Assembly: GCA_937959265.1 (NCBI GenBank)
Contig: CALGMA010000019.1
Location: 1 to 64,000 of the forward strand
Origin: an uncultured Anaerolineae bacterium
GTDB lineage: Bacteria; Chloroflexota; Anaerolineae; J036; Brachytrichaceae
Direction of reading: 5' to 3'
DNA: 64,000 nt
In this document: positions 53,852 through 62,312 of the stretch, piece by piece
Layout: every line of letters starts with the position of its first letter
Position numbering within the stretch: the first letter of the stretch is position 1
Made by a program: the position numbers and the translations under genes
Notes under the pieces: generated by a model
What the model was told of the DNA's origin: nothing
The model's input: the letters and a program-made list of their open reading frames with translations, nothing else
Databases searched by the model: none

Positions 53852-56332
53852 TCAGCGGGCGTAGAGCCGGTGATAGATCGCGTAGTTCGCCGCGAGCGCG
53901 CGCACGTAGCGCTGGGTCTCGTCGAACGTGATCGCCATGAAGAAGACATCGGGGTCGCCGGCGCTGCGTTCTTTCCAGCGCAGGGCGTTGCCTGGGCCGC
54001 CGTTGTATGCGGCCAGGGCGGCGTAGAGGTCGCCATCGAAGAAACGGCGCTGCTTGGCCAAATAGTGGCTGCCGAAGCGCGCGCTCACATACGGCTTCTG
54101 CAAGTCGGCCGTGGTGTAGTTCGGCGGCCAGCTCAGATCGTTGTGGATCTCGCGGCCCGTGCTGGGGATGACTTGCATCAGGCCGTTGGCTGCCGCGCTC
54201 GACACGGCGAACGGCTCGAACAGGCTCTCCTGTCGGATGAGTGAGAAGAGCAGCAGCGGATCCAGCCCGAATTCCTGGGCGTGCCATAGCACGAGATCGG
54301 CGTAGTAGGTCGGGTAGAGCAGCCTGGCGACGAAGTCCGGCAGGGCCGAGGGGGTTTTGGCCGGCGAGAGGCGCATGAGCGTATCGGCGGCGCCGATGGA
54401 CGAGCGATATAGCCCGATGTCGCGGAAGAACAGCGCGAGCTGATACTGCGCCAATGCGTCGCGCCCGAACGCGGCGCGCAAGCCCTCGAACTCCTCGCGC
54501 GCTTCCAGCTTGAAGCCCAAGCGCCACAGCTCGCTGCCACGGATAAACCGCAGGTCGTTGCGCACGTCCTCGCGTAGGTCGCGCACATTGGCCGATGCCT
54601 CCAATCCGAGCCAGCCGCGCAGCCACGCCTCTGCCTCCTCCTGTCCCATCGCATCCATGCGGCCGTCCAATGTTGGGAACGGCGCTGAGAGCGGTGGCTT
54701 GTCCGGATCGTTTGCCAGTTCCGCAGCGCGAGCGCCTTCGTAGGTGTCGGGCGCTTGTTGCGCCAGCGCCTGCAGCGTCTCCATGCCCCCGGTCAAATTG
54801 CCCAGCGCAAGCTGCGCTTTGCCCAGCCACAATCGCCCCAACAACGCTTGCGGCGCGCGGTCGTACTGGGTCAGGAGCTTCTGAGTCGTTGTTACAGCCT
54901 CGGCATATTGCCCCAGCCGGTAGTGCAATGCTGCGGCGCGCGCCAACGCCTCCGGCCCTCGTTCGGCGTCGGGTTGCAACGCTTCGGCTGCCTGGTAGGC
55001 GCGCGTCGCCTCGGCGATGAGCGCGTCGTTGCGGGCAAAGGTCTGGGCAACATCGAACAGGACGCTCGCGCCGGCCTGCCCGCGTGGGGCGTTGGCAATG
55101 AGTCGCTCGAAGGTTGCGCGCGCGTTCGCTGCGTCGCCTGCGTTTGCATAGATTTTGGCCTTCTCGCCCAGCGCCATGGCGGTTGCCGGCGCGCCGGCTG
55201 GGTTGCTGGCAATGGTTTGGTCGAGGTTGCGGAAAGCATCGGCGACGCTGCCCAGTTTGAGGTAGTTCAGCGCGGCCCAGTAGCGCACGTCGTTGGCGCG
55301 ATCGGGGTAGAGGGTGATCGCCCGGCGGAACGCCTCGCGCGCGGCGACGTGCGAACCGTTGTGATAGCCGATGATGCCGCGTTGTAATTCATCTACCGGC
55401 TGGCCGGCGTTGATGAGCGCCTGCAACGCCTGGAAGGCCTGCAGCGTCTTCGGATAGTTCGCCGTCAGCTCGTTCATCCGCCGGTAGGCGGCCTCGGCCT
55501 GGCCGGCCGCCTGCAGCGCCTGCGCCAATTCCCAAAGGATGCGCGCGCGATAGGCCGGCAGTTGCGCGCGGCCGAGGATGACCTCGTATTGCGCAATGGC
55601 GGCCTGGAAGTCGCCGCTCAGTTGGCTGGCCAGCGCCAATTTCTCGCGGCGGGCGAATTCCTGAGCGACAGTCGGCGCGGCGTCGAGGCTGGCGCGGTAG
55701 TGCGGGATCGCTTCGGTCGGTCGGCGCGCGTCCAGGTGTGCGTCGCCCAGCCATACGTGCAGCCAGGGCGAGATGACCGCGCCGGCGGCCAGCGCTGCAG
55801 CGTATTGCGCCGATGCGTTGGCGGCGTCGCCGGATAAAGCGTAGGCACGCCCGAGCAGGGCCTGCGCGCCGGGCAACTCCGTGCCGGAGTCTGCGCCGTC
55901 GGCGCTTAAGTCGGCGACGACCGACAAGAGTGTTGCAACTGCGGCGTCCGCTTGGCCGGCGTCTATCTGCCAGCGCCCGATGTTCAGGCGCATGCGCAGT
56001 GCATCTTGGCCGTTCTCACTGCCTGATGCCGCAACGGCTTGGCGGCCCAGCTTGATCGCCTGCGCGTAGTCGCCGATGAAGGCGGCGTAGTGCGCGCCCA
56101 TGGTCAGCGCGGCGATGTCGGGCGTCGGCTCCGGCGTGGGCAAGGGGGCCGGCGTCGCGGTTGCCGGAGCCGTGCGCGTCGCATAGATCGTCGGCTGCGC
56201 CGGCGGCACGGTGGCCGCAGAGGGCGCTGGTTCGGCCGGCGCATCGCCGGCGCAGGCAGCGCAAACGAGCAAAGCAAGGAAAGCAATGACGAGGGTAAAG
56301 CCGCGCTGCCCGGTGTGCGATTGAGGCGGCAT
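53852..56332 (-). CDS. TPR-rich lytic transglycosylase lipoprotein (SLT domain)
   Basis: 826 residues. A signal peptide with a lipobox-like end (LLVCAAC, Cys about 28) is followed by a Pro/Ala-rich linker, then about 570 residues of TPR-like helical repeats (Soluble lytic transglycosylase Slt70 design), and a C-terminal SLT domain (about 690-826): LIRQESLFEPFAVSSAAANG with the catalytic Glu, LMQVIPSTGREI, and LAAYNGGPGNALRW. It cleaves peptidoglycan strands to anhydromuropeptides. Convergent with leuB. Confidence 0.92.
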   Translation of the reverse strand: MPPQSHTGQRGFTLVIAFLALLVCAACAGDAPAEPAPSAATVPPAQPTIYATRTAPATATPAPLPTPEPTPDIAALTMGAHYAAFIGDYAQAIKLGRQAVAASGSENGQDALRMRLNIGRWQIDAGQADAAVATLLSVVADLSADGADSGTELPGAQALLGRAYALSGDAANASAQYAAALAAGAVISPWLHVWLGDAHLDARRPTEAIPHYRASLDAAPTVAQEFARREKLALASQLSGDFQAAIAQYEVILGRAQLPAYRARILWELAQALQAAGQAEAAYRRMNELTANYPKTLQAFQALQALINAGQPVDELQRGIIGYHNGSHVAAREAFRRAITLYPDRANDVRYWAALNYLKLGSVADAFRNLDQTIASNPAGAPATAMALGEKAKIYANAGDAANARATFERLIANAPRGQAGASVLFDVAQTFARNDALIAEATRAYQAAEALQPDAERGPEALARAAALHYRLGQYAEAVTTTQKLLTQYDRAPQALLGRLWLGKAQLALGNLTGGMETLQALAQQAPDTYEGARAAELANDPDKPPLSAPFPTLDGRMDAMGQEEAEAWLRGWLGLEASANVRDLREDVRNDLRFIRGSELWRLGFKLEAREEFEGLRAAFGRDALAQYQLALFFRDIGLYRSSIGAADTLMRLSPAKTPSALPDFVARLLYPTYYADLVLWHAQEFGLDPLLLFSLIRQESLFEPFAVSSAAANGLMQVIPSTGREIHNDLSWPPNYTTADLQKPYVSARFGSHYLAKQRRFFDGDLYAALAAYNGGPGNALRWKERSAGDPDVFFMAITFDETQRYVRALAANYAIYHRLYAR

Positions 56333-56418
56333 ACGTCGGGCAGTCTAACACGCCTCTCCTTTTGAATCGCCCATCGGCGATCCGTGTTGCTCTTGGAACG
56401 TGGAGAGAGGCTAAACGG

Positions 56419-56904
56419 CTAGAGTTTATAGCCAATTTTGCGCAGCAAATCCCTGCGCCAGGCGACGTCCTCGGCAGTTTCAACGCCCTTGGGGCTGTAG
56501 CCGTCAATCACGCCTAATACGCCGCGCCCCTGCTCGCTCTCCGCCACGATCACCTCGGTTGGGTTGGCCGTGGCGCAGTAGATGCGGCACACTTCCGGCA
56601 CGGCCTTGATCGCGTTGAGGACGTTGATCGGATAGAAGCCCTCCGCCAGGAAGACGACGAAGGTGTGGCCGGCAGCGATGACCTGCGCGTTGCGCGTCGC
56701 CAGGGCGATCATCGCCTCGTCCGTGCCGCCGCAGCGGATCAGCCGCGCGCCTGACGCTTCGCAGAACGCCAGCCCGAATCGGATGCCGGGCACGGCGGTC
56801 ACCATCGCCTCGTGGATGTCCTCGACTGTTTTGATGAAGTGGGATTGGCCGAGGATGAAGTTCACGTTGTTAGGTTTGTCTATTTTGACCGTGGTCAGTT
56901 GCAT
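56419..56904 (-). CDS. Adenosine-specific kinase (DUF355 family)
   Basis: 161 residues from the ATG at 56904, which follows GGAGG at the right distance; the upstream in-frame extension is not needed. VKIDKPNNVNFILGQSHFIKTVED, GIRFGLAFCEASGARLIR, GHTFVVFLAEGFYPINVLNAIK and GVLGVIDGYSPKGVE match the family closely along its whole length. The activity was assigned from a small number of archaeal and bacterial studies; the physiological role is unclear. A weak hairpin with ATCGCC (56366) and GGCGAT (56376) lies in the 3' gap. Confidence 0.9.
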   Translation of the reverse strand: MQLTTVKIDKPNNVNFILGQSHFIKTVEDIHEAMVTAVPGIRFGLAFCEASGARLIRCGGTDEAMIALATRNAQVIAAGHTFVVFLAEGFYPINVLNAIKAVPEVCRIYCATANPTEVIVAESEQGRGVLGVIDGYSPKGVETAEDVAWRRDLLRKIGYKL

Positions 56905-56957
56905 AATGTCCTCCGTAGTCGCGTTCGCGACACTCATGAACGCGACGCAACGCAAGT

Positions 56958-57625
56958 TCACCACGCGCGCCTGGCACGTTCGGTGTGCGCCGGCGCAGCC
57001 CAGTTATTGAACCACTCCTGTGCAAGATGTGCGACTCGATCAAGCGCGCCAGGCTCCTCGAATAGGTGGGTTGCGCCGGGCACGATCTCGAGCCGCTTGG
57101 GACAACGCAGCAGCGCCAGCGCCTGCCGGTTCAAGTCGAGCACGCTCTCGTCGCGCGAGCCGACGATCAACAGCGTCGGTGCCTTGACGTGTGACAGCAC
57201 TTCACTCGCCAGATCCGGTCGGCCGCCGCGCGACACGACTGCGCACACATCGTCTGCATTGCGCGCTGCAGCGATCAGCGCTGCTGCTGCGCCGGTGCTT
57301 GCGCCGAACAGGCCGACCGGCAGATGCTGCGTCTGCGGTGTATAGCGCACCCAGGCCATCGCCGCGATCAACCGCTCGGCCAGCAAAGGAATGTCGAAGC
57401 GATACCGCGCCGTCGCTGCGTCCACAGCGTCCTCCTCAGCGGTGAGCAGATCGAGCAACAGCGTCGCGATCCGCCCCTTGTTCAAGATGCGCGCAACGGC
57501 GCGATTGCGCGGGCTGTGCCGCTGCCATGGGCGAAGATCACCAGCAACCGGGCGTCCGGCGGTGCACTCAGGTCGCCGGCAATGGCCGCGCCTTGAATTG
57601 GGATGTGTACAGGTAGGTCAAACAT
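56958..57625 (-). pseudogene. Dienelactone-hydrolase-family protein, frameshifted
   Basis: An ATG at 57625 starts HIPIQGAAIAGDLSAPPDA and LLVIFAHGSG, the normal N-terminus of this hydrolase family. The frame then ends at a TGA near 57487. The rest, SPRNRAVARILNKGRIATL onward, continues in another frame to 56958 with the family's LLLDLLTAEEDAVDA, GLFGASTGAAAAL nucleophile elbow, VGSRDESV and a late TH. Compared with the family pattern GSG-xxxx-SPRNR, about ten bases seem to be missing near 57515-57520. A short protein could start at TTG 57485 but would lack the first strand. I call it a pseudogene unless the base calls are wrong. Confidence 0.72.
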
Positions 57626-57776
57626 GGTGTGCCTCCGCAACGAAAATGTTTCTCGATTCAACGTAGCACGGCTGGGTTAGCGCGTCGCAAGACCGGCCCG
57701 CACAGACTCTTCTAACGACGGGAGGCCATACTGGGTGCGCGCGACGTAGCGCAGCGTTGCAAAAAGGAGCAGTGAC

Positions 57777-58616
57777 ATGTATCGGAAGATCCTCGTACCG
57801 CTGAATGGCTCGAAACAAGCGGAGTGTGTGCTCGACATTGCCGGCGAGCTGGCCAGCCGCGCCGGTGCACAGCTCGACCTGGTCCACGTGGGCGCTGCAT
57901 TGGAGGCACGGTCGCTGGCGACCGACGCCTATCTCGAAAGCCTTGCGCAGCAGATGGCCGAGCGGTGGCGCATTCAGACGACGGCCACGATCGTGGACGA
58001 CGAACGTTTCGAACCCAAGCTCGACGTCGCCGGCGCGCTCTTTCAGTTCGCTTGTGATAGCCAGGCCGACCTGGTGGTGATGGCGCGGCTGGGCCGCGGC
58101 AGCCTGGTGCGCATGTGGCTGAGCAGCGTGTCCGAACGCATGATTCGCTGGTGCCCGGTGCCGGTGTTGTTGTGGCGCTACACCGGCAGCGCGCCCGAGC
58201 CGGAGACGCTTTCCGCTGTGCGACGGATCATCGTTCCTCTCGACGGCTCGCGAGTCGCCGAAGAGGTGCTCGACCACGCGATAGACATACAGCGCCTGCT
58301 GGACGCAACGCTGCATCTGGTGCGTGTGATTGCCCCGTCCGGCGAGGCTGCCCGTCAGGCGCACGATTACCTGGATGCGATTGCGGCCATGCTGAACGGC
58401 CATGGCGTGCAAGTGCAGACCCATCTCATTGAGGCCGAAGCCGTCAGTCAGGCCATCCTGGCATATGCTGCACGTGCGCCGGGCGCGATGATCGCCATGT
58501 CCACGCATGGTTACACCGGCATTGCCCGCATGTTGCTAGGCAGCGTAGCGGCCGGCGTGCTGGATAACGCAACCGTGCCGGTGATGCTGTTTCGCCCAAT
58601 TGACCTCGTCGGGTGA
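57777..58616 (+). CDS. Universal stress protein with two UspA domains
   Basis: 279 residues, two tandem UspA domains. The first (1-140) begins YRKILVPLNGSKQAECVLD; the second (150-279) begins RRIIVPLDGSRVAEEVLDHA and ends MIAMSTHGYTGIARMLLGSVAAGVLDNATVPVML, with the G-2x-G-9x-G-(S/T) type ATP loop. The first domain has a comparable VVMARLGRGSLVRMWLSSVSERM loop. AAAAAGGAGC lies before the ATG. It ends 20 bases from the convergent P-type ATPase; a second Usp gene follows that, so the three may respond together to stress. Confidence 0.92.
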   Translation: MYRKILVPLNGSKQAECVLDIAGELASRAGAQLDLVHVGAALEARSLATDAYLESLAQQMAERWRIQTTATIVDDERFEPKLDVAGALFQFACDSQADLVVMARLGRGSLVRMWLSSVSERMIRWCPVPVLLWRYTGSAPEPETLSAVRRIIVPLDGSRVAEEVLDHAIDIQRLLDATLHLVRVIAPSGEAARQAHDYLDAIAAMLNGHGVQVQTHLIEAEAVSQAILAYAARAPGAMIAMSTHGYTGIARMLLGSVAAGVLDNATVPVMLFRPIDLVG

Positions 58617-58635
58617 AGCGCGCCGGGTTGACGGG

Positions 58636-61404
58636 TTATGCTGCGCGAATGTGCGGCCGTCGTGTCTCGTCCGGATGGACGCGCGCGCGCACCCACTTGA
58701 AGGCTTCCATCGCCACCATCACGCTCGAAGCCAGAACTACCATGAGCAGGAAGTCGCTCGGCGCGACCGGCGACGTCTGCAAAATGGGCTGTAGGAAGGG
58801 CACCCACATCATCAACAGGTGCAGCACCAACGCGACGAACACGCCGATGACCAGCAGAGGATTGCGGTGCAGCGGCACGCGGAAGACCGATTCGTACTCG
58901 GACCGGCAGTTGAATGCGTGAAAGTTCTCGAACAGCACCATCAGCAGCAACACCATGTTACGGGCATACACCTGATCGTATCCAGACGATTTCAGCCAGT
59001 ACCACACCCCGAATGCCACTAATCCGATCGTCGCCCCCGACAGCGCCACCTGCTGGATCATCAGCCCGTTGAAGATACCCTCGGTAGGTTTGCGCGGCCG
59101 GCGACGCATTGTGCCCGGCTCGCCTCCCTCGAACGCCAGCGCGACGTCCTGAATGCCGTTCGTCACCAGGTTCAACCACAGAATTTGGACCGGCAACAGC
59201 GGGACGGGCAGGCCGACCAACACCGACAACATGAACAACACGATCTCGGCTGCACCGGTCGAGATGAGTAGATAGATCACCTTGCGGATGTTGTCGTAGG
59301 CGTAGCGCCCCTCACGGATACCATCTACGATGGAAGCAAAGTTGTCATCGGTGACGACGATGGAGGCCGTGTCTTTGGCCAGATCGGTGCCTGAACCCAT
59401 CGCCACGCCGATGTTGGCGGCGCGCAAGGCCGGCGCATCGTTCACGCCGTCGCCGGTGACCGCTACGAAGTGGCCGGCGCGGCGCATGCCCTGCACGATC
59501 TGCAGCTTCTGTAACGGCGAGACGCGTGCGAACACGCGTGCATCCTTGATTCGCTCGATGAAGTCCGGATCTTCCCCGACCCGTACGGCTGGTAGATCGT
59601 GCCCGACGACCAACTCGTCGCGTCGCTCGGCGATGCCCAATTCGCGCGCGATCGTCAGGGCAGTGGCGGGATGGTCGCCGGTGACCATGGCGACGGTCAC
59701 GCCGGCTGCGTGGCATGTCTCCACGGCCGCCTTGGCGTCGGGCCGCAGGGGATCTATCATGCCGACCAGGCCGAGGAAGGTCAGCGGCGGCATACGCGAT
59801 GCATCGAAGCCTTGTGCCAGCAGATCTACGGCCATCGCTCCATCGAATGTCGCTGCGGCTACGGCGATCGCGCGGTAGCCATCCTGGGCCAACCGATCGG
59901 CCCAGGCTTCTATGACCGCGCGGTCAATCGGCGCTACGCTGCGCGTCGTGAGCGCATGCTGGCAGAAGCCGAGCACCGTCTCTGCCGCGCCCTTCAACGC
60001 GACGCCCAGGCGACCGTCCGAGTCGCGATACAGCCTGGCGGCAAATTTGCGCTCCGACTCGAACGGAATCTCGGCGACGATTTCGATCTGCCGGCGCAGC
60101 GCGTTCGGATCGAGGCCGGCCTTGAAGGCCAGCGCCAGCAGCGCAACATCTACCGTATCGCCGGCGTGTTGCCACGTCCCAGCCTCGCCTTGGTGAAGCG
60201 TGGCCTCGTTGCAGATGGCCGCTGCGCGCGCCAGCGCTTCGATCCGCGCGCGGGCCCCTTCGTCCGCGGCACGCCCATCTGCCAAGGTGATGTCGCCCTC
60301 GCCGGCATAGCCCGGACCGGAGACGGTGTAGCGTTCACCGCAGCCGTCCACAATCTGTCGCACTGTCTGCTCGTTGACAGTGAGCGTGCCGGTCTTGTCG
60401 CTGGCGATCAACGTGCAACTGCCCAGCCCTTCGACGGCTGTCATCTTGCGTACGATCACGTTGCGCGCTGCCATCCTGCGCGCGGCAATGGACAGGGCGA
60501 CGGTGAGCGCGACCGGCAAGCCCTCGGGAATCGCAGACACGGCCAGCGCTACGGCAAGGAAGAACACCTCGGTCAGGGACGCGCCCTGTGCCAGGCTGAT
60601 AGCAGCGAGCAGTGCTGCCGCGCCCAACACCACGAAGCTGATCACGCGCACGAAGTGCTCCATCCGGATGACCAGCGGCGGCTTAGTCTGCTCGCTCAGC
60701 GCCGTGGCCTTGGCGATATGGCCGATCTCGGTGTTCAAGCCGGTCGCCGTGACTACGCCCATGCCGCGGCCAGTGGTGACGGTGGCGCCGGCATAGGCCA
60801 TGTTCACGCGATCGCCCACGACGGCGTCCGGCACGATCAACCGCGTCGCATCCTTTTCGACGGGCACGGATTCGCCGGTCAAGAAGGATTCGTCAATCGC
60901 CAGGCCCTTGGTCCGCAGCAAACGCAAATCGGCCGGGACCTTGTCGCCGGATTCGAGCAGCACAATGTCACCGGGCACCAGTTCCTGCGCATCCACAACG
61001 CGCTCGACGCCGTCGCGACGGACGCGCGCGCTGATCTTGAGCATGCGTTGGAGCGCGGCTGCGCTCTGCTCGGCTCGCCATTCCTGCACCGTGCCGAGGA
61101 TCGCGTTCAGGATTACCACAGCGAAAATGAAGGCGGCGTCTTTTAGATCGCCCAGCAACAGCGAGACAGCGCCGGCAATGAGAAGGATATAGATGAGCGG
61201 GCTGCGAAACTGGTGCAGGATGATTGCCCAGATGGATGGCGGTTGGGCCTTGGGTAGCTCGTTCGGGCCAAAGCGTTGCCGGCGCTCGACGACTTGCTGC
61301 GCATCCAGCCCATCGGGCGTGGTGGTCAGCTCGGCAAGCACGCGCTCCTCAGCCAGGGTATGCCAGATGGGTGTTTGCCCATCGCGCGGTGAAAGCTGTG
61401 CCAT
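58636..61404 (-). CDS. Cation-transporting P-type ATPase (Ca2+ / P2 type)
   Basis: 922 residues with ten predicted membrane helices. N-terminal cation-ATPase domain, TGES loop (FLTGESVPVEKD), PEGLPVALT in M4, phosphorylation site SDKTGTLT, and hinge VTGDGVNDAPALRAANIGVAMGSGTD. IQILWLNLVTNGIQDVALAFEGG in M6 with its N-x-x-x-D is like PacL/PMCA-type enzymes. It uses ATP to move Ca2+ or a related cation, probably outward. Neighbours are UspA genes on both sides. Confidence 0.92.
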   Translation of the reverse strand: MAQLSPRDGQTPIWHTLAEERVLAELTTTPDGLDAQQVVERRQRFGPNELPKAQPPSIWAIILHQFRSPLIYILLIAGAVSLLLGDLKDAAFIFAVVILNAILGTVQEWRAEQSAAALQRMLKISARVRRDGVERVVDAQELVPGDIVLLESGDKVPADLRLLRTKGLAIDESFLTGESVPVEKDATRLIVPDAVVGDRVNMAYAGATVTTGRGMGVVTATGLNTEIGHIAKATALSEQTKPPLVIRMEHFVRVISFVVLGAAALLAAISLAQGASLTEVFFLAVALAVSAIPEGLPVALTVALSIAARRMAARNVIVRKMTAVEGLGSCTLIASDKTGTLTVNEQTVRQIVDGCGERYTVSGPGYAGEGDITLADGRAADEGARARIEALARAAAICNEATLHQGEAGTWQHAGDTVDVALLALAFKAGLDPNALRRQIEIVAEIPFESERKFAARLYRDSDGRLGVALKGAAETVLGFCQHALTTRSVAPIDRAVIEAWADRLAQDGYRAIAVAAATFDGAMAVDLLAQGFDASRMPPLTFLGLVGMIDPLRPDAKAAVETCHAAGVTVAMVTGDHPATALTIARELGIAERRDELVVGHDLPAVRVGEDPDFIERIKDARVFARVSPLQKLQIVQGMRRAGHFVAVTGDGVNDAPALRAANIGVAMGSGTDLAKDTASIVVTDDNFASIVDGIREGRYAYDNIRKVIYLLISTGAAEIVLFMLSVLVGLPVPLLPVQILWLNLVTNGIQDVALAFEGGEPGTMRRRPRKPTEGIFNGLMIQQVALSGATIGLVAFGVWYWLKSSGYDQVYARNMVLLLMVLFENFHAFNCRSEYESVFRVPLHRNPLLVIGVFVALVLHLLMMWVPFLQPILQTSPVAPSDFLLMVVLASSVMVAMEAFKWVRARVHPDETRRPHIRAA

Positions 61405-61481
61405 CTTCAGGTTGTTTGATGCAACATCGCCTGCGCGTAGCTACGGCGCTGCTTTCCTGAGCAGGCGCTCTGATCTGAAAC

Positions 61482-61511
61482 GCGAGGCGGGTCTTTGCCG
61501 GCCCGCCTCGC
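61482..61511 (-). terminator. Hairpin after the usp gene
   Basis: A perfect 10-bp stem, GCGAGGCGGG (61482-61491) with CCCGCCTCGC (61502-61511), 10-base loop, 38 bases downstream of the minus-strand usp stop and upstream of the ATPase gene. Only a short U tract follows (GTTTC), so read-through into the ATPase is possible. Confidence 0.5.
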
Positions 61512-61549
61512 ACGATTCAGCGACGGATATGCGCAGCCTTGCGCCGGCG

Positions 61550-61972
61550 TCACTTCACGACGAGCACAGGGCAATCGGCGCGCTGCGTCACGGCCATGCT
61601 CACGCTGCCCAAGAACGCACCCTGCCAGGTGCCCAGCCCGCGTGAGCCCACCACCACCAGATCGGGCTTGCGTGTTTCGATCATCCCCAAGATCACATCC
61701 GTGGCCGACCCCTCGATCAGCTCGGGGACCACTTCCTTCACGCCCAGCTCGCGCAGGCGGTTGGCCACGCCCTCCACTAACTTCGTGCCGCCTTCCAGTA
61801 CACGCTCTACGGCTTGGCTGTAATTCGGCTCGCCCAGGAAGAGCGGCACGGGGGAATAGGCGTGCACAACCGTGAGCTTGGCGTCGTAACGCACGGCAAG
61901 CGAAGCCGCCATGTCGGCGGCGCGCTCGGCGGCCGCCGACCCATCCGTCGCTAACAGGATATGTTTGATCAT
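61550..61972 (-). CDS. Universal stress protein, single UspA domain
   Basis: 140 residues from the ATG at 61972 (MIKHILLATDGSAAAERAAD). ATP-type UspA loop: VVVGSRGLGTWQGAFLGSVSMAVTQRADCPVLVV. The in-frame extension to 62032 is not needed. It precedes the P-type ATPase in the same direction, 146 bases apart. Confidence 0.93.
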   Translation of the reverse strand: MIKHILLATDGSAAAERAADMAASLAVRYDAKLTVVHAYSPVPLFLGEPNYSQAVERVLEGGTKLVEGVANRLRELGVKEVVPELIEGSATDVILGMIETRKPDLVVVGSRGLGTWQGAFLGSVSMAVTQRADCPVLVVK

Positions 61973-62063
61973 GATGATTCGACCTCGTTGTAAGTGATGT
62001 CTACTGTGGCGGCCGCCCGGCGGCACGACCACCGATCCGCTTGCTGAATGGGTACCATCGCCG

Positions 62064-62072
62064 TGCTAGAAT
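62064..62072 (+). promoter_or_regulatory. Extended -10 promoter for the riboswitch-glyA transcript
   Basis: TGC followed by TAGAAT (62067-62072) is an extended -10 element. TTGCTG at 62041-62046 is the only -35-like sequence, 20 bp away, which is too far to be sure of. Transcription near 62079 would begin 8 bases before the aptamer's P1. Confidence 0.5.
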
Positions 62073-62086
62073 CACGTTAATCGAGC

Positions 62087-62163
62087 CGCTGTGCCGACTG
62101 ACGATGCGAGTGGAATAGACCACGTGGAGGTACAGCGTGCATGCCAAGCCGATCGTCTGGGCA
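62087..62163 (+). ncRNA. ZTP riboswitch (pfl motif) upstream of glyA
   Basis: P1: CGCTGTGCC (62087-62095) with GGTACAGCG (62129-62137). The junction is GACTGACG (62096-62103), matching GACUGGCG of known aptamers. P2: GTGG (62110-62113) with CCAC (62120-62123), then GTGGAG at the GGGGAG position. The 3' element is CGTCTGGGCA (62154-62163) for CGCCUGGGCA. The pseudoknot GACG-CGTC is kept with G-C changed to A-T, a compensatory change. P3 is not clear. The class binds ZTP/ZMP and usually controls one-carbon and purine genes such as glyA. Confidence 0.87.
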
Positions 62164-62164
62164 G

Positions 62165-62203
62165 GAGGCAATCGAGGCTAGTCGCCTCATTGCCTCTTTT
62201 TTT
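62165..62203 (+). terminator. Intrinsic terminator (expression platform of the riboswitch)
   Basis: GAGGCAAT-C-GAGGC (62165-62178; bulged C) pairs with GCCTCATTGCCTC (62184-62196), 5-base loop, followed by seven T. The stem begins one base after the aptamer ends, so ligand binding is expected to interfere with it and turn glyA on. Confidence 0.9.
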
Positions 62204-62312
62204 GGCAGACGACCCATGCAACGCGGAGATCGCGAACAGTTGCGACTCATGAGTGAAAGCAGCCATCGGCGCAGTAGCCGATGATCGGATATCCGCAAGG
62301 AGATATGACTGG

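Noticed and set aside
62206..62212. CAGACGA as part of the riboswitch switching mechanism
   Set aside because: It is downstream of the terminator T-run, so it would be made only after the decision to terminate; mentioned only as a pairing possibility.
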